NCBI RefSeq assembly: GCF_002127325.2
Contig: NC_035448.2
Location: 113,981,660-114,045,659 of the forward strand
Direction of reading: 5' to 3'
From: Helianthus annuus
Lineage: Eukaryota; Streptophyta; Magnoliopsida; Asterales; Asteraceae
Length of the DNA: 64,000 nucleotides
In this document: positions 44,589 through 56,640 of the stretch, in pieces
How positions within the stretch are numbered: position 1 is the stretch's first letter
Layout of the letters: each line of letters opens with the position of its first letter
Notes under the pieces: model-generated
Database searches by the model: none
What the model was told of the DNA's origin: nothing
The model's input: the letters and a program-made list of their open reading frames with translations, nothing else
Translations under genes and position numbers: made by a program

Positions 44589-47500
44589 ATGAGTGAAGAG
44601 TTTTACAACGCGTTCGCTACATCTCCGACTACTCCGGCTGTCATTGCTCAAAACATGAATTTGGAAAACGAAATGGGAACTACGCAGAAACCCCCGAAGC
44701 TAATGAGCATTGAGGAGTATTATGGATGGAAAGATAGGTTTGAAAACTGGGTTCAAGCTAACCATCTGAGATCATGGGAGTGTATTTTGAAGAGATATGT
44801 TCTACCTCGTACTGAACTGCAAACTGAAAAACAAATCTTTGAGTTCAATGACAAAGAACGAGAAATGTATAGAGCTGAAAAAATGATGATCAGTTTACTT
44901 CAGCAAGCCATTAAGGAAGACATCTTTGTATTGCTTCAACATGACAAAACTTCAAAGTCAATTTGGGATGCTCTTAAAGTCAAGTTTGAGGGTAGTGAGA
45001 ATATGATAAAGAGTAAAAAGGCGTTGCTTAAAAAGGAATTTGATCTATTCACTAGTTTTCCAGGAGAAGATACAAAGAAGCTTATTGAAAGATATTGCCA
45101 CTTAGTACGATCCATGTCGATGCTGAGCATAACCAAAGATCGTGAAGAGTGGGTAGACAAGTTAGCTGATGCTTTACCGCAAAAAGAGTGGGGTACTTAC
45201 TTGATGATCTTGAAGAACACTGGAGTTTATCATGGGTTGACAATTTCTTAGTTTATCGAGAAGATTGAGGGTCAAGATCTGGAACAGCAGAAGATTGCAA
45301 TGATGAACAATCCGAGTGGTCAACAAGACGTGAAAATGTACTACAAAGGCAGTGTTCCTGAAGTTGACAGAAGCCCGAAGATACAAACTGCGTTTAGTGC
45401 TGGAGATTCATCTGAAAAAGTTGATCAAAGTTCAAACAAAAGCAGTGGATTCTCTTCATATCCGAGTGTTAATCCCAGGAGTTCATCTGAAAGTTTTCAT
45501 TTTCAAAGCACAAAAGCTGGAAATGGTTATGTGATACAGTGTAACCTTGCGTTGAATCTTCCAGATGGTCAAAGGTTTTCTGAAGAGGTTGCGAAAGATC
45601 ACGTGGCATTACTTGGTTCCGTGCTTCTATCTTATGAAGGATTGGTTGTTGGGAGGATCGGAAATCCTATGCTAACAAAGGAGGATTACGATCAGATAGA
45701 CGCTGAAGAGATGGAGCTAATGGACATCAAATGGTGTCTAGCTAGCGTTCTAAGAAGAGCAGAAAAGTTCAAATTGATTACCGGAAGAAATGACTTTCTT
45801 GATGCACATGTTTCTACTTTAGGTTTTGATAAATCTAAAGTTACTTGTTTTCGATGCAGGGAGAAAGGTCATTTCAAGAGGGAATGCAAGATCAGAGAAG
45901 CTAGTGAAGCAAAGAATCCATTCGGAAAAGATGACTATTACCGGAAAGCCATTTATCAACAAGTTAGCCAACAACAACAAGAACCACAAGTGGCTCATGG
46001 TAGAAAAGTGATAGAGGATTCAAAGAGAGCATGTTTAGGAAATCAAGAAGATTTCAACTGGGAAAAATACATCTCATTCAATAGCAAAGCTTGCCTAATC
46101 AATCAAGATGATGAAAGATTACCTGAAGGCTTTAGCTGGGATATGTTTGCGGATGAGAAAGGAGAGTTTAAAGCTTTCATTGCTAAGATTGTGAAAGAAC
46201 CAGACATGTTCACCGAGTGGATGAAAACTATTGGTGTTAGTGTAAAGAATGAAGATAAAAAATCTGTTTCATCAGAAGAAAGCTCACAGATTTCAGATGA
46301 GAGTTCAGAGAGAGAAGTTATCTTTGATCAAACACCATCTGATTCTGGTTCTTCGGATGATAATTCTGAAAAGTCAATTGAGTTCGATCAATCGCCAACT
46401 GATGACAGCAGTGATGATGAGGAAGAAAAACATATTAATATTGCAAAATCTCATCTCTCTCCTGAAAGTTTTCATTTTTATTTTGCAGACCGCTTGGAGA
46501 AGCTGAAGGAAATAAGAGCAGCAAAAGAACAAAAGCAAATGAAGTTTGAAAGTGTTGTTCAAGAAGATGAGACTGTTCAAAATGAAGTAGTTAAAAGTGT
46601 TGCTGAGGAGGTTGGTGAAACAGAAAAAGTGATTGAAGTTGAAAAGGTTGAAGAAGTTGAGAAGATTATTGAAGTTGAAAAGATTGTGGAAGTCATCAAG
46701 CCTTGCCAAAAGTGTCTAGAACCATGCAAAGAATGTGCAGCAAAAGACGAGAAGCTGGCAGAGTATGAGAAGATGAAGGAACAATTACCGTTCAATCTCA
46801 ACTACGTAAAGGAGTCTTATGACGTTTTGGACAGAACAGTAACTGGTCTTCAAAAGACAAATTCTGAAAGAGAAGATGCTTTGACTATGATGAACGCTAC
46901 GATGATGACAAAATAAAAGGCAATCAATCATTACATTGAAGAATGTGCAAGATTGAAACAAGAGTTGGAGACTGAGAAAATTGAGAATGAGAGAGACGTT
47001 TGTTACAAAGTTATTCTAGTCCTGATTATCTTATTGATCGAATTTATCCAACTGTTGCAGGTTTCGAAGCATTTCAGGATGAAAAGCCTAAGAAGAAGGA
47101 TACTGGTAAGAAACCGACCGTTAGCTATAACAAGTGTCCGCCTCCGATCTGGGAAGGTTATTCTCCCAGAAAACCAAATGAGGAACAAGTTCAAAAGGCA
47201 GTCAATATAAAGTTAAAAACCGACACAACTGATGAATTACCAGAAAACATTGACGTTACTTTCACATCATCTGACACTGATCATGAGTCTGAGTTAATAA
47301 AAAAGGTGGTCGATCAGGTGTTGGATACTGACGAGGAGTCTGAGTCTGGAGGGTCAAGTTCGTCAGTCAACAGTTCAAAACCGATGGTTAAACGGGTTTA
47401 CAGTAAAGAGTTTTTGTTATCAAAATCGAATTTGAATGATGAAACATTCGAAGTAGTTTATACTTTGAATGATTCTGACAAATTATATTATAACAAAGAG

Positions 47501-48491
47501 TTTCCAATAAGAAGTGTCAAAACGGAAATGATTAACAAGGCTTTCAAACTAATAGAAATTAATATTCCTGAATTGAAAGTTTTGAAAAATCTTGAAAAAC
47601 CTAAAAAATACACTTCAAGAGTTCAACAGCGATTAAACAAGAAAAAAAGGTTACAATTCTGGTTCTGGTTTTCAAAAGAAACCAAACCATATGGGTAACT
47701 ACAAAAAGAAAGGATTGGGTTTTGTTCCACCAGAAAACTATAAAAATGACAAAATTTCTAAAACGAATACAAAATTTGTTTCAGGTGGAAGTGCAGAAGA
47801 AGAACAGAAGAAACCGTTCTAGAGGCAATCAAACCAGGAGTTTCTTGCTGAGATGAAAAGAAAAGGAACTGGAGTTTTTCACAGAAAAGATACTCGAACC
47901 TGTTTCAAATGCAATGAAGCTGGTCACATTGCATCAACTTGTTCTCAAATGACAAAACCAAAACAGGGAGTATCTGAAAAACTTAAAGAAAAAGTTATCG
48001 ATGTTGAACCACCAACTGAAAAATTCAAAATTTTTTTAAATTCGACTTATGAAGTTGGTGAGAGTTCAAAGAAAAATTTTTACAAAAAGAAAGAAAAAGA
48101 CAACCAAATGTGGGTTGTTAAGAAGTGTGGTGAGAAAGTCGGCGATGAACCTGATTCCACAAAATCAGAGGAGCCACAGGTTGAGGTAAAAGAAGAAAAA
48201 TCAGTGTCTTCAGTGGATGATGCTAAAATTCCACCATTGAAGAATGAGAATTTTAAACAAAAGGTTGGTAAGGTGGAAATCTCAAATCAATTCTATTCTG
48301 ATCAGAAGGAATTTGATGTTGAGAAAGCATTTAATGGGAATGTTAAGAAAATTTTTGGGAAAATGGTCGAGGGAAAGGCCAAAGGGGTTAAAGATTTTTA
48401 TGCAACAAAGAAAGAAACTTATAACCCTACTGAACAAGAATTAAAAACACCCAAGGTTGGAAAGACTTGGGTGGAAATTCTTTTCCCTTGA
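44589..48491 (+). pseudogene. Giant Gag-like protein of element D
   Basis: One frame runs from ATG 44589 to 46990 with a TAG at 45249 (Gln in SQFIEKIEG) and a TAA at 46914 (Gln in F's copy). It then shifts near 46990 and again near 47645, with a TAG at 47820 (Trp in F). Domains: UBN2-type gag (about residues 35-215), zinc knuckle CFRCREKGHFKREC (about 45850), an acidic Ser-rich stretch (46260-46430), EKIVEV-type repeats followed by a CX2CX3CX2C cluster (46610-46740), a coiled coil, a second knuckle CFKCNEAGHIASTC (about 47900) and the end at 48491. The role is probably particle assembly; the middle domains have no known function to me. Confidence 0.78.
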
Positions 48492-50524
48492 AACATCTGA
48501 CTATGCCGGAGATCCCAAGTTTATATTCGTGGATCAAGAATCAGCATCATTCTTGTTATGATAGTTTTTGTGAAAAATCTTAAAATTGTTTAATTTTTAC
48601 AGGTTAAGTGTGACTTGCCGGAGCATCCAGGTTGGTAAGTGTGAAGCAGGAATCAGCATCTTTATTGGTAACATGAATATATGTAGATGTGTTATTCCTA
48701 CATATGGTCTGAAAAGTGACTTTATCTTACAAGTGGTACATAGATTTGATTTGATCTTACAACTGGTACAAAGGTTTGCTTGTGCATACTTGCAAGTGGT
48801 AAATCAGGGACATTAAGTTGTACTTGATTTACTACAAGTGATTAAAATTGAATAAGATGATGAACCAATCCCTACAAATGGTAAAAACAAACATATTTTC
48901 TGGAAAAATCATTTTGATTAAAACAAACTTAAGTGTTTTGAAATCTTAATGAGAAAATAGTTTGTTGAAAGGGGGAGTTCTGATTGTTTATGCCTAGTGG
49001 ATGGCGATTTGAGGTGATTTGATATCGGTTGTCAATTTTCTGTATAATTTGTTTTCAAATTTCTTAAATGTGCTTGCATTTTAGGGGGAGTAAAAATTTC
49101 AGAAAATCCAAAAACATTAGAAAATTTGAAAAAGCCAAAAACATGATAAAATCAAAATTGAGTTTTGGATAGTACAACAGTGGACTGTCACAACATGCTA
49201 AAGATATGGAAAGTCAAATGTAATAAACAATCTCACTGATGATACGCCAGTAGGTTTTTACACATTTAGTAAATTGTGACGAGATATAAATCTAAATTCA
49301 AACTTGCTTATATCATGGGGAACAACTTCTTGGATATATGGGTAACCCCCGAAATCTTGTTTGAATGGTCCCTCTTTCTGAGATACTAGGTCTTTATACT
49401 CAGTGATATCTGGGGTATTATCCCGGGACTTCTGCTGAATGGAAATTCTGACCTAGTCCCCATATAATACTTTGCAAAATGCTTTGAAATATAAGCTCGC
49501 CCTCAGCAAAATGATGAAACAATAAAATTGATAATCATTGTTGTTGAAGAAAAGATCCTCTAAAAGGGGACACACCAAAAGTCGAACCGTCATCTCTCTG
49601 CTGAACGGAAGTTCTGACCTGAGCTCTCACGGTTTCGCATCTAACCCCTTTACATATATCATCTGTGGTATACTCACCTGTAAGACTGAATATTGGGATC
49701 TGGATACAGGAGTATATTCAAGTAATGGGACACATGAATAAGTTTATGTGCTTAAGACATTAATATCGTATCTCGAAACAGTTAAACTTTGTGTGAAAAT
49801 TTAAGTGGACCAATATACTGACAATCTAAGTGAATTGTTTTGAACTTAAAATGAAATGAAGCTTAACGGTGTTGGTGATTTGTTTCAAAACTGATATGAT
49901 CCTCTTACACAAACTCACAAAAATATTGTCTGTAAATATTTCTTTATTGCATTTATTTACAAATTAAAAATCCAAAAAGATTTTCTGTGTGTTTTAGCAT
50001 AAATTTTGAAAAAAAAAAACTCAAACATTTTTGACAACTGGTGTTGAAAAGCTGATTTTTCAAAATTCCAAGTGCTAAACATGATGACATTTTTGTGTAG
50101 GAGAATCTGTGTTTGAAAACAAATGTGTATTATTCAATTTTTCAAGTGGTTCATCAAGTTTATGGTTAAACTTGAGGGGGAGTCTAAATATTCAAATTTG
50201 AAATGATTAAATGTGTGAAGTTTACTTTGAGGTAGAGATCGTGCAGGTGTATAGCTGAGCCAGGTTGTTCGATCCTGAGAAACTTGTGTTTAAAGAGCCA
50301 GGTTTCGATTCTATGGACAAAGGTTGAGCCAGGAAACGATCTTGGACCTGCGAAAGTCAGATTACGATCCTGAAGCAGATAATGCTGATGAACTTAAGGA
50401 ATGCCAGCACATTGTTAGGGGGAGTCTGTTGATGCTGATAGAGAAAGTGAAGCCCAGAGACTGATAAAGACTGAAGTTGCAAAGACTCGACAGTGTAAGA
50501 CTCGTCAACATCCGAGGGGGAGTC
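48492..50524 (+). other. Noncoding tail of element D
   Basis: No coding potential. Contains five polypurine-like runs (48968, 49083, 50174, 50415, 50514), a conserved cassette (about 49330-49740) that also occurs in F and, more weakly, in E, and a GTGGTAMA-type reiteration (48730-48800). The last run, GAGGGGGAGTC at 50514-50524, abuts the LTR start and is the probable functional polypurine tract. Confidence 0.65.
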
Positions 50525-51004
50525 TGTTAGTGCATACATCTGTCGACTTCGTCTTGTATCGAGTCTTAGACTAGATAATTTAGATCAGGGCACATTGTAC
50601 GAGAAAATAGGTCGAGATAGTTGAGTTTGATGTGATTTCTCTTGAGAGTGCTTATTCCGCTTGAAATGACATTGGTCATTTTCAAGCGGAATCACAAAGT
50701 TCCTTATTCCGCTTGAAGCTGTTTCAAGCGGAATCAGATGTGTATAAATAGGTAAGAAGCGAAATCAGTTGTAACAGTTCTTGAAAATCATACCGAGGTG
50801 CTGCCGGTTTGATTCTTGGATGTAAACAGTGTCAGATCAATCATATCAGTGTTTTAAAGTGAAGAACAAGCTGTTTCTAAGTCTGTTTCTTGTTTTCCGC
50901 ACTTGAAACAGATCAAAACTCCTCTGAACGACTCGTTCGGTTCAATCACACGATCCTACAAAACCTGACACTCTTTAATCACAAACTTCTCAGGATTGAT
51001 TAAC
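50525..51004 (+). repeat. 3' LTR of element D (first part)
   Basis: Starts TGTTAGTGCATAC after the purine tract; TATAAATA at 50743-50750 lies amid CCGCTTGAA/TTCAAGCGG palindromes. Interrupted by E after TTAAC; the remainder probably continues at 59356, perhaps to ACCTGCACA at about 59383. Confidence 0.65.
51000..51004. repeat. Target-site duplication of element E, left copy (TTAAC)
   Basis: Identical to 59351-59355 at the other end. Confidence 0.93.
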
Positions 51005-51351
51005 TGTTAGGCCCTATAGGTTTATGGATTAGTAGGTTTATAGGCTAATGGTCCAAGCTTCTAGAAAGTGGGGGTATTAGAGTGGGCTTAGGGATAATGG
51101 GCCTAGGGTTTTAGGGGAAACCCCTTACTATAAATAGTTAATGGAAATTAGGAGTTAAGGGTTGGTTGATTTGTTTTTGAAACTTGTATTAGACAAAAGG
51201 CTTTGTATGCAAGTTTAAGCATTCAATTCAACAAATCTTCAAATCTTCATCTTTATTGTTCTTGATTTCTTGAAGATCATCAAGTTTGGATTCCGCCCAT
51301 CCTTGTTGATCGTTTGATATCGTTGTTTGATCCGGATTTTTGGGACTTACA
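51005..51351 (+). repeat. 5' LTR of element E
   Basis: TGTTAGGCCC...GGGACTTACA, TATAAATA at 51129-51136. Confidence 0.95.
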
Positions 51352-51353
51352 AT

Positions 51354-51366
51354 TGGTATCAGAGCC
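51354..51366 (+). promoter_or_regulatory. Primer binding site of element E
   Basis: TGGTATCAGAGCC, two bases after the 5' LTR; initiator tRNA-Met type. Confidence 0.92.
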
Positions 51367-52832
51367 AATTTGATATCAAACATCAAGAAATTCTGCATTT
51401 TTATTGAGGATCTTCATCGTGTTCTTCGTGATCTTCATCGTGTTTCTTTGCATTCTTCGAAAAATCGTTATATTTTGGTTTTTAATCTTTGTGATTAGTG
51501 TTAAAATACTCTCAATCTTATCCAACATCATCGTCTAACATCATGTTTTCACAAAATCAAATCATCATTTCATCATCTTTCTAATCATTCCATCATTGTC
51601 ATCGTACATCATCGTCATATTCATTCCATCAATAGCCGACAAGCAGACAACAACATCATATCATCTCGGATCAATCTCCTTTCAACCGACAAGATCCGAA
51701 TTACAGCTTTTTTCATCCAAGATTCATAATCTTTCAATCCGTAATCAATCACCTTCTTAATCCGAAATCGTCTGCAACAACATCATCTCATCCGAAATCA
51801 TCCGGAACCGTCATCTCGGACGTATTCATCACTTCATTCATCCGGAATCGTCATTTCGAACTCACATCATTCAAAACCTTTACATCCGAGGCAATCCGGA
51901 ATCATTATCACGGATCAACAAATTCCATCCGAGATAACCTTTTCAATCCGAAATCATATCTTTACATTCATCTTCTCCGTCACACTACATCTTCACCACC
52001 ACCTTCGTACGGACCTCCATAAACACCCGCGACCTTCATCATTATCACTTGCAAGTCTCCGGTCATCATCTCCGACCAACCTGCAACATCCGCCACTGTT
52101 CATCATCGTAGTCATCACTGTCCGTCACCGTCAATCTCATCATCATTACCCTCATCTTCTTCTCCGTCGACCGCTGTTCATCACCGTTCGTCTTCTTCGT
52201 CGACTCAACTATCTCCGGTGACCATCAACAGCTCCTATTCATCTCCGGCTGTCACCCAATCTTCATCATCATCACCGTTCTACGTCGTTCACCGTCGTCG
52301 TTCTCCGACCAACCTCCACCATCATCGTCATCATACTGGTCTGTGGCGGCTGTCTCTTATAATTAGGGTTTTGGTCAGTGATAGACGAAGAAGAAGACGT
52401 ATACGGCGGCTGGAGTTAACGATTAGGGTTTTGTCATTTAAAGATTTTAATTATAATAATAATACTAATAATAACTATAATTAGTTAATCATTATATGAT
52501 TATAATATTATAATATAAGTTTATTTTAAAGTTAATTAAAATTAAAAAAAAAGGTTTCATATATATAATATATTAATAGTTAAAAATTATTATATTTTTA
52601 AAAAAATTAAAAAATTAAAAAAAAATTATTTAGAAAAATCTAAAAATTAAAAAATTATTAAAAATTAAAAAAAAGGGAGTTTGTTCGGTTTGATAAAGTT
52701 CTGACAGGTTTTTGAGGAGCGGTAAAGGAAACTGGTTCGTACATCAGCGACGTGCTCGAATTAGTGTGTGCATTGTTTCTTGCTTCGGCTCGTGTTTAAC
52801 ATAACTTGGTTCTTGGATAACTTGGTTCAACA
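51367..52832 (+). other. Leader of element E
   Basis: A long untranslated stretch: pyrimidine-rich TCATC/CATCATCGTC repeats (51400-52340), two ATTAGGGTTTTG copies (52361, 52423), then an AT-rich low-complexity block (52440-52680). The 88-codon Arg- and Asn-rich ORF at 52218-52484 is a product of the simple repeats. Confidence 0.65.
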
Positions 52833-55604
52833 ATGAATCCCTCAAGTATTGATTCTCAACATCAGTTGCTCTTGGAACAACTCAGTAGTTTCGGTTTCAT
52901 TGAGGGTGAAAGCGTAGAAGACGTAATCAGAAGGTTTACACTGCTGCTTGCTGAAATCGAGAAGAGTGGATTGTATGTGACACTTGGTAGGGTTAACAGA
53001 GCCTTTTTGTACGGATTGCCTCGAAGCAAGACATGGGACTATCGTGTTGCAGTTATCATGGGAACATACAATCATGCTACAATGGAAACAAAAGATGTGA
53101 TCTCCTTAGTCAATAAATATGTCCAGGAAGACAAGCAGAGGAATCAGAATCACGCAAACACATCGTCATCTATGTCTAACTGTCAGAAGGCCGTTGGTAC
53201 TTCGCCACTTGCTACTAATCCCAACGCTGCTCAGATTCCCTCATCTTCATCCGTAGCTGCTACATCATCTGATGAGAAGGCCCCACAATCGACAGGATCT
53301 CATCCCGATGAAGTGGCTCAAACTGAAGAGCCGAAATCACTTTCTGAAACGCTAAATTCTCTTTTATGTTCCGAGCACTGCAGAAAGAAAGTTGCACTTC
53401 TGAGATCACATAACTCAGCATTAATCACTGATTACAACACTGTGATGGGAAAGTACATCAGTCTTCGAGAGAATAATAGAATTCTCTATGAAAAGATTGA
53501 GGCACTTAAGAAGGACATGGCTCAACTTCACAGAGATGTGAATCAACAACAATGTTGGGTTCACGACTACAAACATAGACTCACAGTCAAAACTCTTGAA
53601 TGTGACTCTGTGAAGGGTGAGCTAGAGCTCCTCACTGGAAAGTACAAACAAAACGAGTTAAACATCAAAAAGTTTGACACTTCCAGTGCCACAGTTCAAA
53701 ATCTGTATAATGTGCAACTTGCTTATCAAGAAAACAAGGGAAAGGGTTTGGGGTATAAACAGGTTCCGCCACCATACAATCATAATTATTCCAGATTGCC
53801 AATCACTGAGCAGGAAATGGAAAATTATGACACTATGATGTATGGAAAACCTAGTGATTATGTTGAATATGATCCATCCAAGTTTAAAAGGAATCCACAT
53901 GCTGATTTCAAAAAACCAATGAGTTTTGTCAAAAATGAAAATGCTCAAAATAAATCTGCAGATAAGTCCGATCAGATAAATGAAACAGTGACAAATACAG
54001 AAGCCGAAACTGAAACGAAAACGAAACCAGTTAACGAACCCGTAGAGGAGATGAAGGAAAGTTCACCAAGTTCTGATTCTGTTGAAAATACTAATTGTTC
54101 TAGTTCGTGTGCAGAGTCAATAAGAACTGAAGAGAAGTCTAAAGAGGATGATGAATCACATCAACATGCTGCTGATAATGTTATTTCTGATAAAAATGGC
54201 CTTTATGCTTGGAATTGTGTTTTTTCTTGGTTTGCTGAGACTTGGGGTGTCCCCATTAAGACTGATGAATCTGGTGCTATTATTTTAGATTATGCATATG
54301 ATAAAAATGAGAATGCTGAGAATGTTGAAAATGTTGAAAATGTTTTGACAGGAGAGCCTGATGCATCGACTGAGGAACTTGAGACAACTGTTTCAAGTAA
54401 CTCAGAAATCAATTTTGATGATTCAGGAAATAGTGCTAGTATGCCTGAAGCATCGAATGATACATCAGAAGCTCTCTGCAATGATGAAAAACCTGATAAT
54501 TTTGGTTGTGATAATGAAGAAATTGTTGTTGAACAGGTATCATCTGACGATCTTGGTGGTCAAACAGAGGATTCAGGAATCTCTGATAATGAGCTCAAAT
54601 CTTCAAGCGTTTTCGATTGCGATGATCAATCAAAATCTAGCAGCATTGCGAAAGAAGACAGTCAAACTGTCTTAGACACAGACTGCTCATCATCTGAGTT
54701 ACCAGAATCATCTAATGTCGAGAGCTCAGAAGCTGATCTGACTGTAGAAGAGACATCCATAGAGTCCAATTCTGTAGAAACCTATGGAAACATGGAAACT
54801 ATGGAGAAGGAATCCATAGAAATCAATTCCACAGTCGAATCAGATGATGCAACTGTAGAAGAAATTATTGTGGAAACCTTCTCTACAGATTCTCCTGAGG
54901 ACATGGTCTCTAAAGAAAAGGAAGACGTGAAAGTCACTTCCACAGATAGTTCATCTATTGATCCCAAAAGTAACCTTAACAAAACAGAGTCAACTGAATA
55001 TGTTCCCCCTAAAAGAAAGCGGTCACGTAGAAACAGAAGGCCGAAAAGAAAGAATGCAAAAAGGGAAAACTCAAATCTCAAGCAAACAGAACCCAAACTC
55101 AAGGGTAAGGTAGTGGATACTTACTCTTATGCTGACAGATGTGAGCCGGGTTCATCCAAGATCAAGCATCCTCGAAAGCACTCAGCGTCAAATGAAAGGA
55201 GAAGACGTGATCAATTCTCAAGAATAACACAAGCCGAACTAGATGTCTTTTTCTCAAAAAGGCAGACATGTTTTAATTGTGGAATTCCGGGACACATTGC
55301 AAGAAATTGTGTTCATCGTCCCTACTACTCTAGGAACATGTACCATCAGAAGGCTATGCACTCTCACTTTACCAAAAATGGTCCTCCCAAAGCAAGGCCT
55401 TCTGACAGAGACTGGAATCTTGTGAAACAGGAGAATCAAAATTTTTCAAACATAAACAGGTTTCAAAGAAAAACAAAAGTTTTTCCATCAAATGAAAGTG
55501 TTTCAGACACTAAGAATTGGAAACCTAAAACTCCTGTTGGATCCCAGTCTCCGTGTTCGAAACCATCTACTTCTACCTCGTCACCAAAAAACCACGAGCA
55601 ATGA
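52833..55604 (+). CDS. Intact giant Gag-like ORF of element E (923 aa)
   Basis: Open throughout. Residues about 5-105 resemble the second half of a UBN2 gag domain (HQLLLEQLSSFGFIEGESV, AFLYGLPRSKTWDY). A Ser/Thr-rich linker, a predicted coiled coil (about 180-290), a long acidic Ser/Glu/Thr-rich part (about 370-720), a strongly basic stretch (KRKRSRRNRRPKRK, about 730) and a CCHC knuckle CFNCGIPGHIARNC (about residue 813) follow. A role as particle protein is inferred from the knuckle and position. It starts at the first Met after the leader; the N-terminus looks shorter than D's Gag. Being open in a young element, it may still be expressed. Confidence 0.85.
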   Translation: MNPSSIDSQHQLLLEQLSSFGFIEGESVEDVIRRFTLLLAEIEKSGLYVTLGRVNRAFLYGLPRSKTWDYRVAVIMGTYNHATMETKDVISLVNKYVQEDKQRNQNHANTSSSMSNCQKAVGTSPLATNPNAAQIPSSSSVAATSSDEKAPQSTGSHPDEVAQTEEPKSLSETLNSLLCSEHCRKKVALLRSHNSALITDYNTVMGKYISLRENNRILYEKIEALKKDMAQLHRDVNQQQCWVHDYKHRLTVKTLECDSVKGELELLTGKYKQNELNIKKFDTSSATVQNLYNVQLAYQENKGKGLGYKQVPPPYNHNYSRLPITEQEMENYDTMMYGKPSDYVEYDPSKFKRNPHADFKKPMSFVKNENAQNKSADKSDQINETVTNTEAETETKTKPVNEPVEEMKESSPSSDSVENTNCSSSCAESIRTEEKSKEDDESHQHAADNVISDKNGLYAWNCVFSWFAETWGVPIKTDESGAIILDYAYDKNENAENVENVENVLTGEPDASTEELETTVSSNSEINFDDSGNSASMPEASNDTSEALCNDEKPDNFGCDNEEIVVEQVSSDDLGGQTEDSGISDNELKSSSVFDCDDQSKSSSIAKEDSQTVLDTDCSSSELPESSNVESSEADLTVEETSIESNSVETYGNMETMEKESIEINSTVESDDATVEEIIVETFSTDSPEDMVSKEKEDVKVTSTDSSSIDPKSNLNKTESTEYVPPKRKRSRRNRRPKRKNAKRENSNLKQTEPKLKGKVVDTYSYADRCEPGSSKIKHPRKHSASNERRRRDQFSRITQAELDVFFSKRQTCFNCGIPGHIARNCVHRPYYSRNMYHQKAMHSHFTKNGPPKARPSDRDWNLVKQENQNFSNINRFQRKTKVFPSNESVSDTKNWKPKTPVGSQSPCSKPSTSTSSPKNHEQ

Positions 55605-55689
55605 TAAAAGCCATATGATTTTTCGTGAGGTTTCATACACTGATAGTGATGGTCAACTCAGGTCAACAATGGCCTGGGTTCTAGTTTCT

Positions 55690-56640
55690 AATTAATCCCA
55701 CTAAGTATGCAGGAACAGCTATGGAGGGCGATCGTTAGACCTTGGTTTATCGATAGCAGTTCTTCCAGACACGTGACAGAAGACTTATCCTAGTTGAATA
55801 ACAAAAAAAAAAATATTCGACGGTGGATTTGTCAACTTCGCGGGAGGGGAAGCTGGAAGAATAATCATGAAGGGCATTGTCAAAGACGGAGTTCTCATCT
55901 TCTCAGATGTCAATTATGTCCCTAAACTAAAGCACAGCCTTTTGAGCGTATCTCTGATGTGCGACAAAGGGATGGAGGTTCTCTTCACCAAAAGAATACG
56001 TGCTCTTGGAACGCGCTGGGTATTCATAAACAAACTGGATGACCCTGGTGTGATCGTGAGGAACAAGGCACGATTGGCAGTTCAAGGTTTCGAACAAGTT
56101 GAAGGTCTGGATCATGATAAGGTATACGCACCGGTGGCACGTCTAGAGGCCATTCGTATTTTCGGATGATGGGAAAGAAGTTCGAAATGAGCTCGTTGGG
56201 AGAAGTGAAAATGTTTCTGGGCACACAAGTTCGTCAAAACAGGGATATGAAGTGTACATCAGCTGGATGCCAATTCTTGGGGGACAGTCTCATCTCAAGG
56301 CAGTGCAAGAAGAAACAGCTCACTTTTGCAGCGGAAGCAAAGTGCGTTACAGCATCTGCTGCCTACTGCTCTCAGGTTCTTTGGATACAACACCAGCTCA
56401 AGGATTACGGTTTGACTTATCTAAACTCTACTACTTATTTTGATAAGGTTGCCGTTATCTAGATTATCAAAAACCCTGTTTTTCACTCTAAAACCAAACA
56501 CATTGATATCAAGGTGCGTTTTATTCGAGATTGCTATGACAGTGGATTGTTTAAACTTAAACAGATCCACACTGATGCTAATTCAACAGATATTTTACAA
56601 AATCTGTCAGCATCTCGAGATTCAATGTGTTTGTGGATCT
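55690..56640 (+). pseudogene. Collapsed pol of element E: scraps of protease, RT and RNase H
   Basis: Protease-like FIDSSSSRHVTEDLS (about 55748; copia usually DSGCSRHMTG), then [21 protein letters not shown]. It jumps at about 55998 to the RT start ([34 protein letters not shown]) and at about 56166 to a later RT/RNase H part (SSLGEVKMFLGTQV, AEAKCVTASAAYCSQVLWIQ, KTKHIDIKVRFIRD). Integrase and the RT catalytic YVDD region are absent. About 0.95 kb remains of an expected 3.5 kb or more. Confidence 0.85.

Larger units (their letters stand above)
44206..51004 (+). mobile_element. Element D: copia-type element with giant Gag, pol deleted
   Basis: A leader of palindromic motifs, a very long Gag region (44589-48491), a 2-kb noncoding tail, a purine tract and a 3' LTR start (50525) follow in order on the plus strand. 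No primer site or 5' LTR is seen, and nothing of integrase, RT or RNase H. Element E interrupts the 3' LTR at 51004. F (59.4-63.8 kb, minus) is the same family in inverse orientation. Confidence 0.78.

Noticed and set aside
46374..46709. Phe/Asn-rich minus ORFs at 46.4-46.8 kb
   Set aside because: Complement of D's acidic and EKIVEV-coding stretch.
52218..52484. 88-codon Arg- and Asn-rich ORF as a host gene
   Set aside because: Composition follows from CATC and AAT simple repeats in the leader of element E; no domain.
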